The position numbers were made by a program, and so were the translations under genes. A stretch of 64,000 nt of DNA, taken from the NCBI GenBank assembly GCA_920105625.2, contig OV050032.1:97882542-97946541 (forward strand), read 5' to 3'. The notes below the pieces were generated by a model. It had not been told where the DNA came from. It did not search any database and worked only from the letters and a program-made list of their open reading frames with translations. Positions 11,856-24,006 of this stretch are shown here, one piece after another (positions within the stretch are counted from its first letter, which is position 1; every line of letters begins with the position of its first letter). The DNA comes from Clusia tigrina (lineage: Eukaryota > Arthropoda > Insecta > Diptera > Clusiidae).

Positions 11856-14011
11856 TTGCAACATACAAATGCTTGTAACTTTTTACTGGAGCGTCATAAA
11901 ACCTTTAAATTTTGTAACAATAAAGTACTCGAGCCACTTGCCAATTTAAGCCATCGCTCAAAGCTATGCTACCCTTGAGTCCCAAATCAAACATTGATAA
12001 AACTTCAAACGCCCCTAACTTCTTTACGGTACGGCCTACACCTATCAAAGTTTGCAACATACAAATGCTTGTAACTTTTTACTGGAGCGTCATAAAACCT
12101 TGAAATTTTGTAACAATAAAGTACCCGAGCCTCTTGTCAATTTAAGCCATCGCTCAAAACTATGCTACCCTAGAGTCCCAAATCAAACACTGATAAAACT
12201 TCAAACGCCCCTAACTTCTATACGGTACGTCCTACACCTATCAAATTTTGCCACATACAAATGCTTGTAACTTTTTACTGGAGCGTCATAAAACCTTGAC
12301 ATTTTGTGACAATGAAGTACCCGAGCCTCTTGTCAATTTAAGCTATCGCTCAAAACTATGCTACCCTAGAGTCCCAAATCAAACACTGATAAAACTTCAA
12401 ACGCCCCGAACTTCTTTACGGTACGTCCTACACCTATCAAAGTTTGCAACATACAAATGTTTATACATTTTTACTGGAGCGTCATAAAACCTTGAAATTT
12501 TGTAACAATAATGTACTCGAGCCTCTTGTCAATTTAAGCCATCGCTCAAAACTGTGCTACCCTAGAGTCCCAAATCAAACACTGATAAAACTTCAAACGC
12601 CCCTAACTTCTATACGGTACGTCCTACACCTATCAAAGTTTGCAACATACAAATGCTTTTACCTTTTTACTGGAGCGTCATAAAACCTTGAAATTTTGTG
12701 ACAATGAAGTACCCGCGCCTCTTGTCAATTTAAGCTATCGCTCAAAACTATGCTACCCTAGAGTCCCAAATCAAACACTGATAAAACTTCAAACGCTCCT
12801 AACTTCTATACGGTACGTCCTACACCTATCAAAGTTTGCAACATACAAATGCTTGTAACTTTTTACTGGAGCGTCATAAAACCTTGACATTTTGTGACAA
12901 TGAAGTACCCGAGCCTCTTGCCAATTTAAGCTATCGCTCAAAACTATGCTACCCTAGAGTCCCAAATCAAACACTGATAAAACTTCAAACGCCCCGAACT
13001 TCTTTACGGTACGTCCTACATCTATCAAAGTTTGCAACATACAAATGTTTGTACCTTTTTACTGGAGCGTCATAAAACCTTGAAATTTTGTAACAATAAT
13101 GTACTCGAGCCTCTTGTCAATTTAAGCCATCGCTCAAAACTGTGCTACCCTAGAGTCCCAAATCAAACACTGATAAAACTTCAAACGCCCCTAACTTCTA
13201 TACGGTACGTCCTACACCTATCAAAGTTTGCAACATACAAATGCTTGTAACTTTTTACTGGAGCGTCATAAAACCTTGAAATTTTGTGACAATGAAGTAC
13301 CCGCGCCTCTTGTCAATTTAAGCTATCGCTCAAAACTATGCTACCCTAGAGTCCCAAATCAAACACTGATAAAACTTCAAACGCCCCGAACTTCTTTACG
13401 GTACGTCCTACACCTATCAAAGTTTGCAACATACAAATGTTTGTACCTTTTTACTGGAGCGTCATAAAACCTTGAAATTTTGTAACAATAATGTACTCGA
13501 GCCTCTTGTCAATTTAAGCCATCGCTCAAAACTGTGCTACCCTAGAGTCCCAAATCAAACACTGATAAAACTTCAAACGCCCCTAACTTCTATACGGTAC
13601 GTCCTACACCTATCAAAGTTTGCAACATACAAATGCTTGTAACTTTTTACTGGAGCGTCATAAAACCTTGAAATTTTGTGACAATGAAGTACCCGCGCCT
13701 CTTGTCAATTTAAGGTATCGCTCAAAACTATGCTACCCTAGAGTCCCAAATCAAACACTGATAAATCTTCAAACGCCCCGAACTTCTTTACGGTACGTCC
13801 TACACCTATCAAAGTTTGCAACATACAAATGCTTGTAACTTTTTACTGGAGCGTCATAAAACCTTGAAATTTTGTAACAATGAAGTACCCGAGCCTCTTG
13901 TCAATTTAAGCTATCGCTCAAAACTATGCTACCCTAGAGTCCCAAATCAAGCACTTATAAAACTTCAAACGCCCCGAACTTCTTTACGGTACGTCCTACA
14001 CCTATCAAAGG
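11856..14011 (+). repeat. 11-monomer HOR unit N-C-D-E-A-D-E-A-E-A-B
   Basis: The first unit of the central type, starting at the N monomer with CCACTTGCC. It matches the 9-mer order with one extra E-A pair (13424-13815) before B. The E at 12444 has private TTTATAC, and the A at 12640 has GCTTTTACC. Confidence 0.75.
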
Positions 14012-14599
14012 TTGCAACATACAAATGCTTGTAACTTTTTACTGGAGCGTCATAAAACCTTGAAATTTTGTAACAATAAAGTACACGAGCCTCTTGTCAA
14101 TTTAAGCCATCGCTCAAAACTATGCTACCCTAGGGTCCCAAATCAAACACTGATAAAACTTCAAACGCCCCTAACTTCTTTACGGTACGTCCTACACCTA
14201 TCAAAGTTTGCAACATACAAATGCTTGTAACTTTTTACTGGAGCGTCATAAAACCTTGAAATTTTGTGACAATGAAGTACCCGAGCCTCTTGTCAATTTA
14301 AGCTATCGCTCAAAACTATGCTACCCTAGAGTCCCAAATCAAACACTGATAAAACTTCAAACGCCCCTAACTTCTTTACGGTACGTCCTACACCTATCAA
14401 AGTTTGCAACATACAAATGCTTGTAACTTTTTACTGGAGCGTCATAAAACCTTGAAATTTTGTAACAATGAAGTATCCGAGCCTCTTGTCAATTTAAGCT
14501 ATCGCTCAAAACTATGCTACCCTAGAGTCCCAAATCAAGCACTTATAAAACTTCAAACGCCCCGAACTTCTTTACGGTACGTCCTACACCTATCAAAGT

Positions 14600-15187
14600 T
14601 TGCAACATACAAATGCTTGTAACTTTTTACTGGAGCGTCATAAAACCTTGAAATTTTGTAGCAATAAAGTACCCGAGCCTCTTGTCAATTTAAGCTATCG
14701 CTCAAAGCTATGCTACCCTTGAGTCCCAAATCAAACACTGATAAAGCTTCAAACGCCCCTAACTTCTTTACGGTACGTCCTACACCTATCAAAGTTGGCA
14801 ACAGTCAAATGCTTGTAACTTTTTACTACAGCGTCATAAAACCCTGAAATTTTGTAACAATGAATTACCCGAGCCTCTTGTCAATTTAAGCTATCGCTCA
14901 AAGCTATGCTACCCTTGAGTCCCAAATCAAACACTGATAAAACTTCAAATGGCCCTAACTCCTTTACGGTACGTCCTATACCTATCAAAGTTTGCAACAT
15001 ACAAATGCTTGTAACTTTTTACTAAAGCGTCATAAAACCTTGAAATTTTGTAACAATGAAGTACTCGAGCCTCTTGTCAATTTAAGCCATCGCTCAAAGC
15101 TCTGCTACCCTAGAGTCCCAAATCAAACACTGATAAAACTTCAAACGCCCCTAACTTCTTTACGGTACGTCATACACCTATCAAAGT
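14600..15187 (+). repeat. G1-G2-F cassette
   Basis: Same three-monomer order as at 9896. G1 has GTAGCAATAAAG, and G2 starts with the private form GGCAACAGTC and has GAATTACCC. F ends with CTAGAG, where other F monomers have CTTGAG. It is followed by M (15188), P1 (15384) and P2 (15580). Confidence 0.8.
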
Positions 15188-15971
15188 TTGCAACATACAA
15201 ATGCTTGTAACTTTTTACTGGAGCGTCATAAAACCTTGAAATTTTGTAACAATGAAGTACCCGAGCCTCTTGTCAATTTAAGCCATCGCTCAAAGCTATG
15301 CTACCCTTGAGTCCCAAATCAAACACTGATAAAACTTCAAACCCTCCTAACTTCTTTACGGTACGTCCTACACCTATCAAAGTTTGCAACATACAAATGC
15401 TTGTAACTTTTTACTGGAGCGTCATAAAACCTTGAAATTTTGTAACAATGAAGTACCCGAGCCTCTTGTCAATTTAAGCCATCGCTCAAAACTATGCTAC
15501 CCTAGAGACCCAAATCAAACACTGATAAAACTTCAAACGCCCCTAAGTTCTATACGGTATGTCCTACACCTATCAAAGTTTGCAACATACAAATGCTTGT
15601 AACTTTTTACTGGAGCGTCATAAAACCTTGAAATTTTGTAACAATGAAGTACCCGAGCCTCTTGTCAATTTAAGCTATCGCTCAAAACTATGCTACCCTA
15701 GAGTCCCAAATCAAACACTGATAAAACTTCAAACGCCCCGAACTTCTTTACGGTACGTCCTACACCCATCAAAGTTTGCAACATACAAATGCTTGTAACT
15801 TTTTACTGGAGCGTCATAAAACCTTGAAATTTTGTAACAATAAAGTACCCGAGCCTCTTGTCAATTTAAACCATCGCTCAAAACTATGCTACCCTAGAGT
15901 CCCAAATCAAGCACTTATAAAACTTCAAACGCCCCGAACTTCTTTACGGTACGTCCTACACCTATCAAAGG

Positions 15972-17735
15972 TTGCAACATACAAATGCTTGTAACTTTTT
16001 ACTGGAGCGTCATAAAACCTTGAAATTTTGTAACAATAAAGTACTCGAGCCTCTTGTCAATTTAAGCCATCGCTCAAAGCTATGCTACCCTTGAGTCCCA
16101 AATCAAACACTGATAAAACTTCAAACGCCCCTAACTTCTTTACGGTACGGCCTACACCTATCAAAGTTTGCAACATACAAATGCTTCTAACTTTTTACTG
16201 GAGCGTCATAAAACCTTGAAATTTTGTAACAATAAAGTACCCGAGCCTCTTGTCAATTTAAGCCATCGCTCAAAACTATGCTACCCTAGAGTCCCAAATC
16301 AAACACTGATAAAACTTCAAACGCCCCTAACTTCTATACGGTACGTCCTACACCTATCAAAGTTTGCAACATACAAATGCTTGTAACTTTTTACTGGAGC
16401 GTCATAAAACCTTGACATTTTGTGACAATGAAGTACCCGAGCCTCTTGTCAATTTAAGCTATCGCTCAAAACTATGCTACCCTAGAGTCCCAAATCAAAC
16501 ACTGATAAAACTTCAAACGCCCCGAACTTCTTTACGGTACGTCCTACACCTATCAAAGTTTGCAACATACAAATGTTTGTACATTTTTACTGGAGCGTCA
16601 TAAAACCTTGAAATTTTGTAACAATAATGTACTCGAGCCTCTTGCCAATTTAAGCCATCGCTCAAAACTGTGCTACCCTAGAGTCCCAAATCAAACACTG
16701 ATAAAACTTCAAACGCCCCTAACTTCTATACGGTACGTCCTACACCTATCAAAGTTTGCAACATACAAATGCTTGTAACTTTTTACTGGAGCGTCATAAA
16801 ACCTTGAAATTTTGTGACAATGAAGTACCCGCGCCTCTTGTCAATTTAAGCTATCACTCAAAACTATGCTACCCTAGAGTCCCAAATCAAACACTGATAA
16901 AACTTCAAACGCCCCTAACTTCTATACGGTACGTCCTACACCTATCAAAGTTTGCAACATACAAATGCTTGTAACTTTTTACTGGAGCGTCATAAAACCT
17001 TGACATTTTGTGACAATGAAGTACCCGAGCCTCTTGTCAATTTAAGCTATCGCTCAAAACTATGCTAGCCTAGAGTCCCAAATCAAACACTGATAAAACT
17101 TCAAACGCCCCGAACTTCTTTACGGTACGTCCTACACCTATCAAAGTTTGCAAAATACAAATGTTTGTACCATTTTACTGGAGCGTCATAAAACCTTGAA
17201 ATTTTGTAACAATAATGTACTCGAGCCTCTTGTCAATTTAAGCCATCGCTCAAAACTGTGCTACCGTAGAGTCCCAAATCAAACACTGATAAAACTTCAA
17301 ACGCCCCTAACTTCTATACGGTACGTCCTACACCTATCAAAGTTTGCAACATACAAATGCTTGTAACTTTTTACTGGAGCGTCATAAAACCTTGAAATTT
17401 TGTGACAATGAAGTACCCGCGCCTCTTGTCAATTTAAGCTATCGCTCAAAACTATGCTACCCTAGTGTCCCAAATCAAACACTGATAAAACTTCAAACGC
17501 CCCGAACTTCTTTACGGTACGTCCTACACCTATCAAAGTTTCCAACATACAAATGCTTGTAACTTTTTACTGGAGCGTCATAAAACCTTGAAATTTTGTA
17601 ACAATGAAGTATCAGAGCCTCTTGTCAATTTAAGCTATCGCTCAAAACTATGCTACCCTAGAGTCCCAAATCAAGCACTTATAAAACTTCAAACGCCCCG
17701 AACTTCTTTACGGTACGGCCTACACCTATCAAAGT
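15972..17735 (+). repeat. 9-monomer HOR unit N-C-D-E-A-D-E-A1-B
   Basis: Starts: N 15972, C 16168, D 16364, E 16560, A 16756, D 16952, E 17148, A1 17344, B 17540. Length is exactly 1,764 bp. The B monomer opens TTCCAACAT, as B usually does after A1. P2, C' and the TTCGAA block follow instead of another N. Confidence 0.8.
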
Positions 17736-18518
17736 TTGCAACATACAAATGCTTGTAACTTTTTACTGGAGCGTCATAAAACCTTGAAATTTTGTAACAA
17801 TGAAGTACCCGAGCCTCTTGTCAATTTAAGCTATCGCTCAAAACTAAGCTACCCTAGAGTCCCAAATCAAACACTGATAAAACTTCAAACGCCCCGAACT
17901 TCTTTACGGTACGTCCTACACCCATCAAAGTTTGCAACATACAAATGCTTGTAACTTTTTACTGGAGCGTCATAAAAGCTTGAAATTTTGCAACAATAAG
18001 GTACCCGAGCCTCTTGTCAATTTAAGCCATCGCTCAAAACTATGCTACCCTAGAGTCCCAAATCAAACACTGATAAAACTTGAAACGCCCCTAACTTCTA
18101 TACGGTACGTCCTACACCTATCAAAGTTTGCAACATACAAATGCTTGTAACTTTTTACTGGAGCGTCATAAAACCTTGAAATTTTGTGACAATGAAGTAC
18201 CCGCGCCTCTTGTCAATTTAAGCTATTGCTCAAAACTATGCTACCCTAGTGTCCCAAATCAAACACTGATAAAACTTCGAACGCCCCTAACTTTTTACGG
18301 TACATCCTACACCTATCAAAGTTTGCAACATACAAATGCTTGTAACTTTTTACTGGAGCGTCATAAAACCTTGAAATTTTGTAACATTAAAGTACCCGAG
18401 CCTCTTGTCAATTTAAGCCATCGCTCAAAACTATGCTACCCTAGAGTCCCAAATCAAACACTGATAAAACTTCAAACGCCCCTAATTTCTATACGGTACG
18501 TCCTACACCTATCAAAGT
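17736..18518 (+). repeat. P2, C', TTCGAA A1 (195 bp), C''
   Basis: Four monomers in the same order as 6371-7153 and 9113-9895. TTCGAA is at 18276-18281 with the linked 1-bp loss. Private changes include AAACTAAGC in the P2 monomer and AACATTAAAG in the C'' monomer. Confidence 0.75.
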
Positions 18519-19106
18519 TTGCAACATACAAATGCTTGTAACTTTTTACTGGAGCGTCATAAAACCTTGAAATTTTGTAACAATAAAGTACCCGAGCCTC
18601 TTGTCATTTTAAGCTATCGCTCAAAGCTATGCTACCCTTGAGTCCCAAATCAAACACTGATAAAGCTTCAAACGCCCCTAACTTCTTTACGGTACGCCCT
18701 ACACCTATCAAAGTTGGCAACATTTAAATGCTTGTAACTTTTTACTACAGCGTCATAAAACCCTGAAATTTTGTAACAATGAAGTACCCGAGCCTCTTGT
18801 CAATTTAAGCTATCGCTCAAAGCTATGCTACCCTTGAGTCCCAAATCAAACACTGATAAAACTTCAAATGGCCCTAACTTCTTTACGGTACGTCCTATAC
18901 CTATCAAAGTTTGCAACATACAAATGCTTGTAACTTTTTACTAAAGCGTCATAAAACCTTGAAATTTTGTAACAATGAAGTACTCGAGCCTCTTGTCAAT
19001 TTAAGCCATCGCTCAAAGCTCTGCTACCCTTGAGTCCCAAATCAAACACTGATAAAACTTCAAACGCCCCTAACTTCTTTACGGTACGTCATACACCTAT
19101 CAAAGT
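18519..19106 (+). repeat. G1-G2-F cassette
   Basis: Same order. G2 starts GGCAACATTTAAATG. The cassette follows the TTCGAA A1 monomer (18128) and C'' (18323) exactly as at 6763-7154 and 9505-9896, which ties these loci to one ancestral block. M (19107) follows. Confidence 0.8.
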
Positions 19107-20478
19107 TTGCAACATACAAATGCTTGTAACTTTTTACTGGAGCGTCATTAAACCTTGAAATTTTGTAACAATGAAGTACCCGAGCCTCTTGTCAATTTAA
19201 GCCATCGCTCAAAGCTATGCTACCCTTGAGTCCCAAATCAAACACTGATAAAACTTCAAACGCTCCTAACTTCTTTACGGTACGTCCTACACCTATCAAA
19301 GTTTGCAACATACAAATGCTTGTAACTTTTTACTGGAGCTTCATAAAACCTTGAAATTTTGTGACAATGAAGTACCCGCGCCTCTTGTCAATTTAAGCTA
19401 TCGCTCAAAACTATGCTACCCTAGAGTCCCAAATCAAACACTGATAAAACTTCAAACGCCCCTAACTTCTATACGGTACGTCCTACACCTATCAAAGTTT
19501 GCAACATACAAATGCTTGTAACTATTTACTGGAGCGTCATAAAACCTCGACATTTTGTGACAATGAAGTACCCGAGCCTCTTGTCAATTTAAGCTATCGC
19601 TCAAAACTATGCTACCCTAGAGTCCCAAATCAAACACTGATAAAACTTCAAACGCCCCGAACTTCTTTACGGTACGTCCTACACCTATCAAAGGTTGCAA
19701 CATACAAATGCTTGTAACTTTTTACTGGAGCGTCATAAAACCTTGAAATTTTGTAACAATAAAGTACTCGAGCCTCTTGTCAATTTAAGCCATCGCTCAA
19801 AGCTATGCTACCCTTGAGTCCCAAATCAAACACTGATAAAACTTCAAACGCCCCTAACTTCTTTACGGTACGGCCTACACCTATCAAAGTTTGCAACATA
19901 CAAATGCTTGTAACTTTTTACTGGAGCGTCATAAAACCTTGAAATTTTGTAACAATGAAGTACCCGAGCCTCTTGTCAATTTAAGCTATCGCTCAAAACT
20001 ATGCTACCCTAGAGTCCCAAATCAAACACTGATAAAACTTCAAACGCCCCGAACTTCTTTACGGTACGTCCTACACCCATCAAAGTTTGCAACATACAAA
20101 TGCTTGTAACTTTTTACTGGAGCGTCATAAAACCTTGAAATTTTGTAACAATGAAGTGCCCGAGCCTCTTGTCAATTTAAGCCATCGCTCAAAGCTATGC
20201 TACCCTTGAGTCCCAAATCAAACACTGATAAAACTTCAAACGCCCCTAACTTCTTTACGGTACGGCCTACACCTATCAAAGTTGGCAACATACAAATGCT
20301 TGTAACTTTTTACTGGAGCGTCATAAAACCTTGAAATTTTGTAACAATAAAGTACCCGAGCCTCTTGTCAATTTAAGCCATCGCTCAAAACTATGCTACC
20401 CTAGAGTCCCAAATCAAACACTGATAAAACTTCAAACGCCCCTAATTTCTATACGGTACGTCCTACACCTATCAAAGT

Positions 20479-21066
20479 TTGCAACATACAAATGCTTGTA
20501 ACTTTTTACTGGAGCGTCATAAAACCTTGAAATTTTGTAACAATAAAGTACCCGAGCCTCTTGTCAATTTAAGCTATCGCTCAAAGCTATGCTACCCTTG
20601 AGTCCCAAATCAAACACTGATAAAGCTTCAAACGCCCCTAACTTCTTTACGGTACGTCCTACACCTATCAAAGTTGGCAACAATCAAATGCTTGTAACTT
20701 TTTACTACAGCGTCATAAAACCCTGAAATTTTGTAACAATGAAGTACCCGAGCCTCTTGTCAATTTAAGCTATCGCTCAAAGCTATGCTACCCTTGAGTC
20801 CCAAATCAAACACTGATAAAACTTCAAATGGCCCTAACTTCTTTACGGTACGTCCTATACCTATCAAAGTTTGCAACATACAAATGCTTGTAACTTTTTA
20901 CTAAAGCGTCATAAAACCTTGAAATTTTGTAACAATGAAGTACTCGAGCCTCTTGTCAATTTAAGCCATCGCTCAAAGCTCTGCTACCCTTGAGTCCCAA
21001 ATCAAACACTGATAAAACTTCAAACGCCCCTAACTTCTTTACGGTACGTCATACACCTATCAAAGT
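20479..21066 (+). repeat. G1-G2-F cassette
   Basis: Same order, with G2 starting GGCAACAATC. A C'' monomer with TAATTTCTATACGG (20283) precedes it, but the TTCGAA monomer is missing, so the block has been recombined on its left. Then follow an M-like monomer (21067), P1 (21263), P2 (21459), C' (21655), A1 (21851) and B (22047). Confidence 0.8.
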
Positions 21067-22242
21067 TTGCAACATACAAATGCTTGTAACTTTTTACTGG
21101 AGCGTCATAAAACCTTGAAATTTTGTAACAATGAAGTACCCGAGCCTCTTGTCAATTTAAGCCATCGCTCAAAACTATGCTACATTAGAGTCCCAAATCA
21201 AACACTGATAAAGCTTCAAACGCTCCTAACTTCTTTACGGTACGTCCTACACCTATCAAAGTTTGCAACATACAAATGCTTGTAACTTTTTACTGGAGCG
21301 TCATAAAACCTTGAAATTTTGTAACAATGAAGTACCCGAGCCTCTTGTCAATTTAAGCCATCGCTCAAAACTATGCTACCCTAGAGACCCAAATCAAACA
21401 CTGATAAAACTTCAAACGCCCCAAAGTTCTATACGGTATGTCCTACACCTATCAAAGTTTGCAACATACAAATGCTTGTAACTTTTTACTGGAGCGTCAT
21501 AAAACCTTGAAATTTTGTAACAATGAAGTACCCGAGCCTCTTGTCAATTTAAGCTATCGCTCAAAACTATGCTACCCTAGAGTCCCAAATCAAACACTGA
21601 TAAAACTTCAAACGCCCCGAACTTCTTTACGGTACGTCCTACACCCATCAAAGTTTGCAACATACAAATGCTTGTAACTTTTTACTGGAGCGTCATAAAA
21701 CCTTGAAATTTTGTAACAATAAAGTACCCGAGCCTCTTGTCAATTTAAGCCATCGCTCAAAACTATGCTACCCTAGAGTCCCAAATCAAACACTGATAAA
21801 ACTTGAAACGCCCCTAACTTCTATACGGTACGTCCTACACCTATCAAAGTTTGCAACATACAAATGCTTGTAACTTTTTACTGGAGCGTCATAAAACCTT
21901 GAAATTTTGTGACAATGAAGTACCCGCGCCTCTTGTCAATTTAAGCTATCGCTCAAAACTATGCTACCCTAGTGTCCCAAATCAAACACTGATAAAACTT
22001 CAAACGCCCCGAACTTCTTTACGGTACGTCCTACACCTATCATAGTTTGCAACATACAAATGCTTGTAACTTTTTACTGGAGCGTCATAAAACCTTGAAA
22101 TTTTGTAACAATGAAGTATCCGAGCCTCTTGTCAATTTAAGCTATCGCTCAAAACTATGCTACCCTAGAGTCCCAAATCAAGCACTTATAAAACTTCAAA
22201 CGCCCCGAACTTCTTTACGGTACGTCCTACACCTATCAAAGG

Positions 22243-24006
22243 TTGCAACATACAAATGCTTGTAACTTTTTACTGGAGCGTCATAAAACCTTGAAATTTT
22301 GTAACAATAAAGTACTCGAGCCTCTTGTCAATTTAAGCCATCGCTCAAAGCTATGCTACCCTTGAGTCCCAAATCAAACACTGATAAAACTTCAAACGCC
22401 CCTAACTTCTTTACGGTACGGCCTACACCTATCAAAGTTTGCAACATACAAATGCTTGTAACTTTTTACTGGAGCGTCATAAAACCTTGAAATTTTGTAA
22501 CAATAAAGTACCCGAGCCTCTTGTCAATTTAAGCCATCGCTCAAAACTATGCTACCCTAGAGTCCCAAATCAAACACTGATAAAACTTGAAACGCCCCTA
22601 ACTTCTATACGGTACGTCCTACACCTATCAAAGTTTGTAACATACAAATGCTTGTAACTTTTTACTGGAGCGTCATAAAACCTTGACATTTTGTGACAAT
22701 GAAGTACCCGAGCCTCTTGTCAATTTAAGCTATCGCTCAAATCTATGCTACCCTAGAGTCCCAAATCAAACAATGATAAAACTTCAAACGCCCCGAACTT
22801 CTTTACGGTACGTCCTACACCTATCAAAGTTTGCAACATACAAATGTTTGTACATTTTTACTGGAGCGTCATAAAACCTTGAAATTTTGTAACAATAATG
22901 TACTCGAGCCTCTTGTCAATTTAAGCCATCGCTCAAAACTGTGCTACCCTAGAGTCCCAAATCAAACACTGATAAAACTTCAAACGCCCCTAACTTCTAT
23001 ACGGTACGTCCTACACCTATCAAAGTTTGCAACATACAAATGCTTGTAACTTTTTACTGGAGCGTCATAAAACCTTGAAATTTTGTGACAATGAAGTACC
23101 CGCGCCTCTTGTCAATTTAAGCTATCGCTCAAAACTATGCTACCCTAGAGTCCCAAATCAAACACTGATAAAACTTCAAACGCCCCTAACTTCTATACGG
23201 TACGTCCTACACCTATCAAAGTTTGCAACATACAAATGCTTGTAACTTTTTACTGGAGCGTCATAAAACCTTGACATTTTGTGACAATGAAGTACCCGAG
23301 CCTCTTGTCAATTTAAGCTATCGCTCAAAACTATGCTACCCTAGAGTCCCAAATCAAACACTGATAAAACTTCAAACGCCCCGAACTTCTTTACGGTACG
23401 TCCTACACCTATCAAAGTTTGCAACATACAAATGTTTGTGCCTTTTTACTGGAGCGTCATAAAACCTTGAAATTTTGTAACAATAATGTACTCGAGCCTC
23501 TTGTCAATTTAAGCCATCGCTCAAAACTGTGCTACCCTAGAGTCCCAAATCAAACACTGATAAAACTTGAAACGCCCCTAACTTATATACGGTACGTCCT
23601 ACACCTATCAAAGTTTGCAACATACAAATGCTTGTAACTTTTTACTGGAGCGTCATAAAACCTTGAAATTTTGTGACAATGAAGTACCCGCGCCTCTTGT
23701 CTATTTAAGCTATCGCTCAAAACTATGCTACCCTAGTGTCCCAAATCAAACACTGATAAAACTTCAAACGCCCCGAACTTCTTTACGGTACGTCCTACAC
23801 CTATCAAAGTTTGCAACATACAAATGCTTGTAACTTTTTACTGGAGCGTCATAAAACCTTGAAATTTTGTAACAATGAAGTATCCGAGCCTCTTGTCAAT
23901 TTAAGCTATCGCTCAAAACTATGCTACCCTAAAGTCCCAAATCAAGCACTTATAAAACTTCAAACGCCCCGAACTTCTTTACGGTACGTTCTACACCTAT
24001 CAAAGG
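22243..24006 (+). repeat. 9-monomer HOR unit N-C-D-E-A-D-E-A1-B
   Basis: Starts: N 22243, C 22439, D 22635, E 22831, A 23027, D 23223, E 23419 (TTTGTGCC), A1 23615, B 23811. Length is exactly 1,764 bp, and the next unit follows directly at 24007. Confidence 0.85.
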
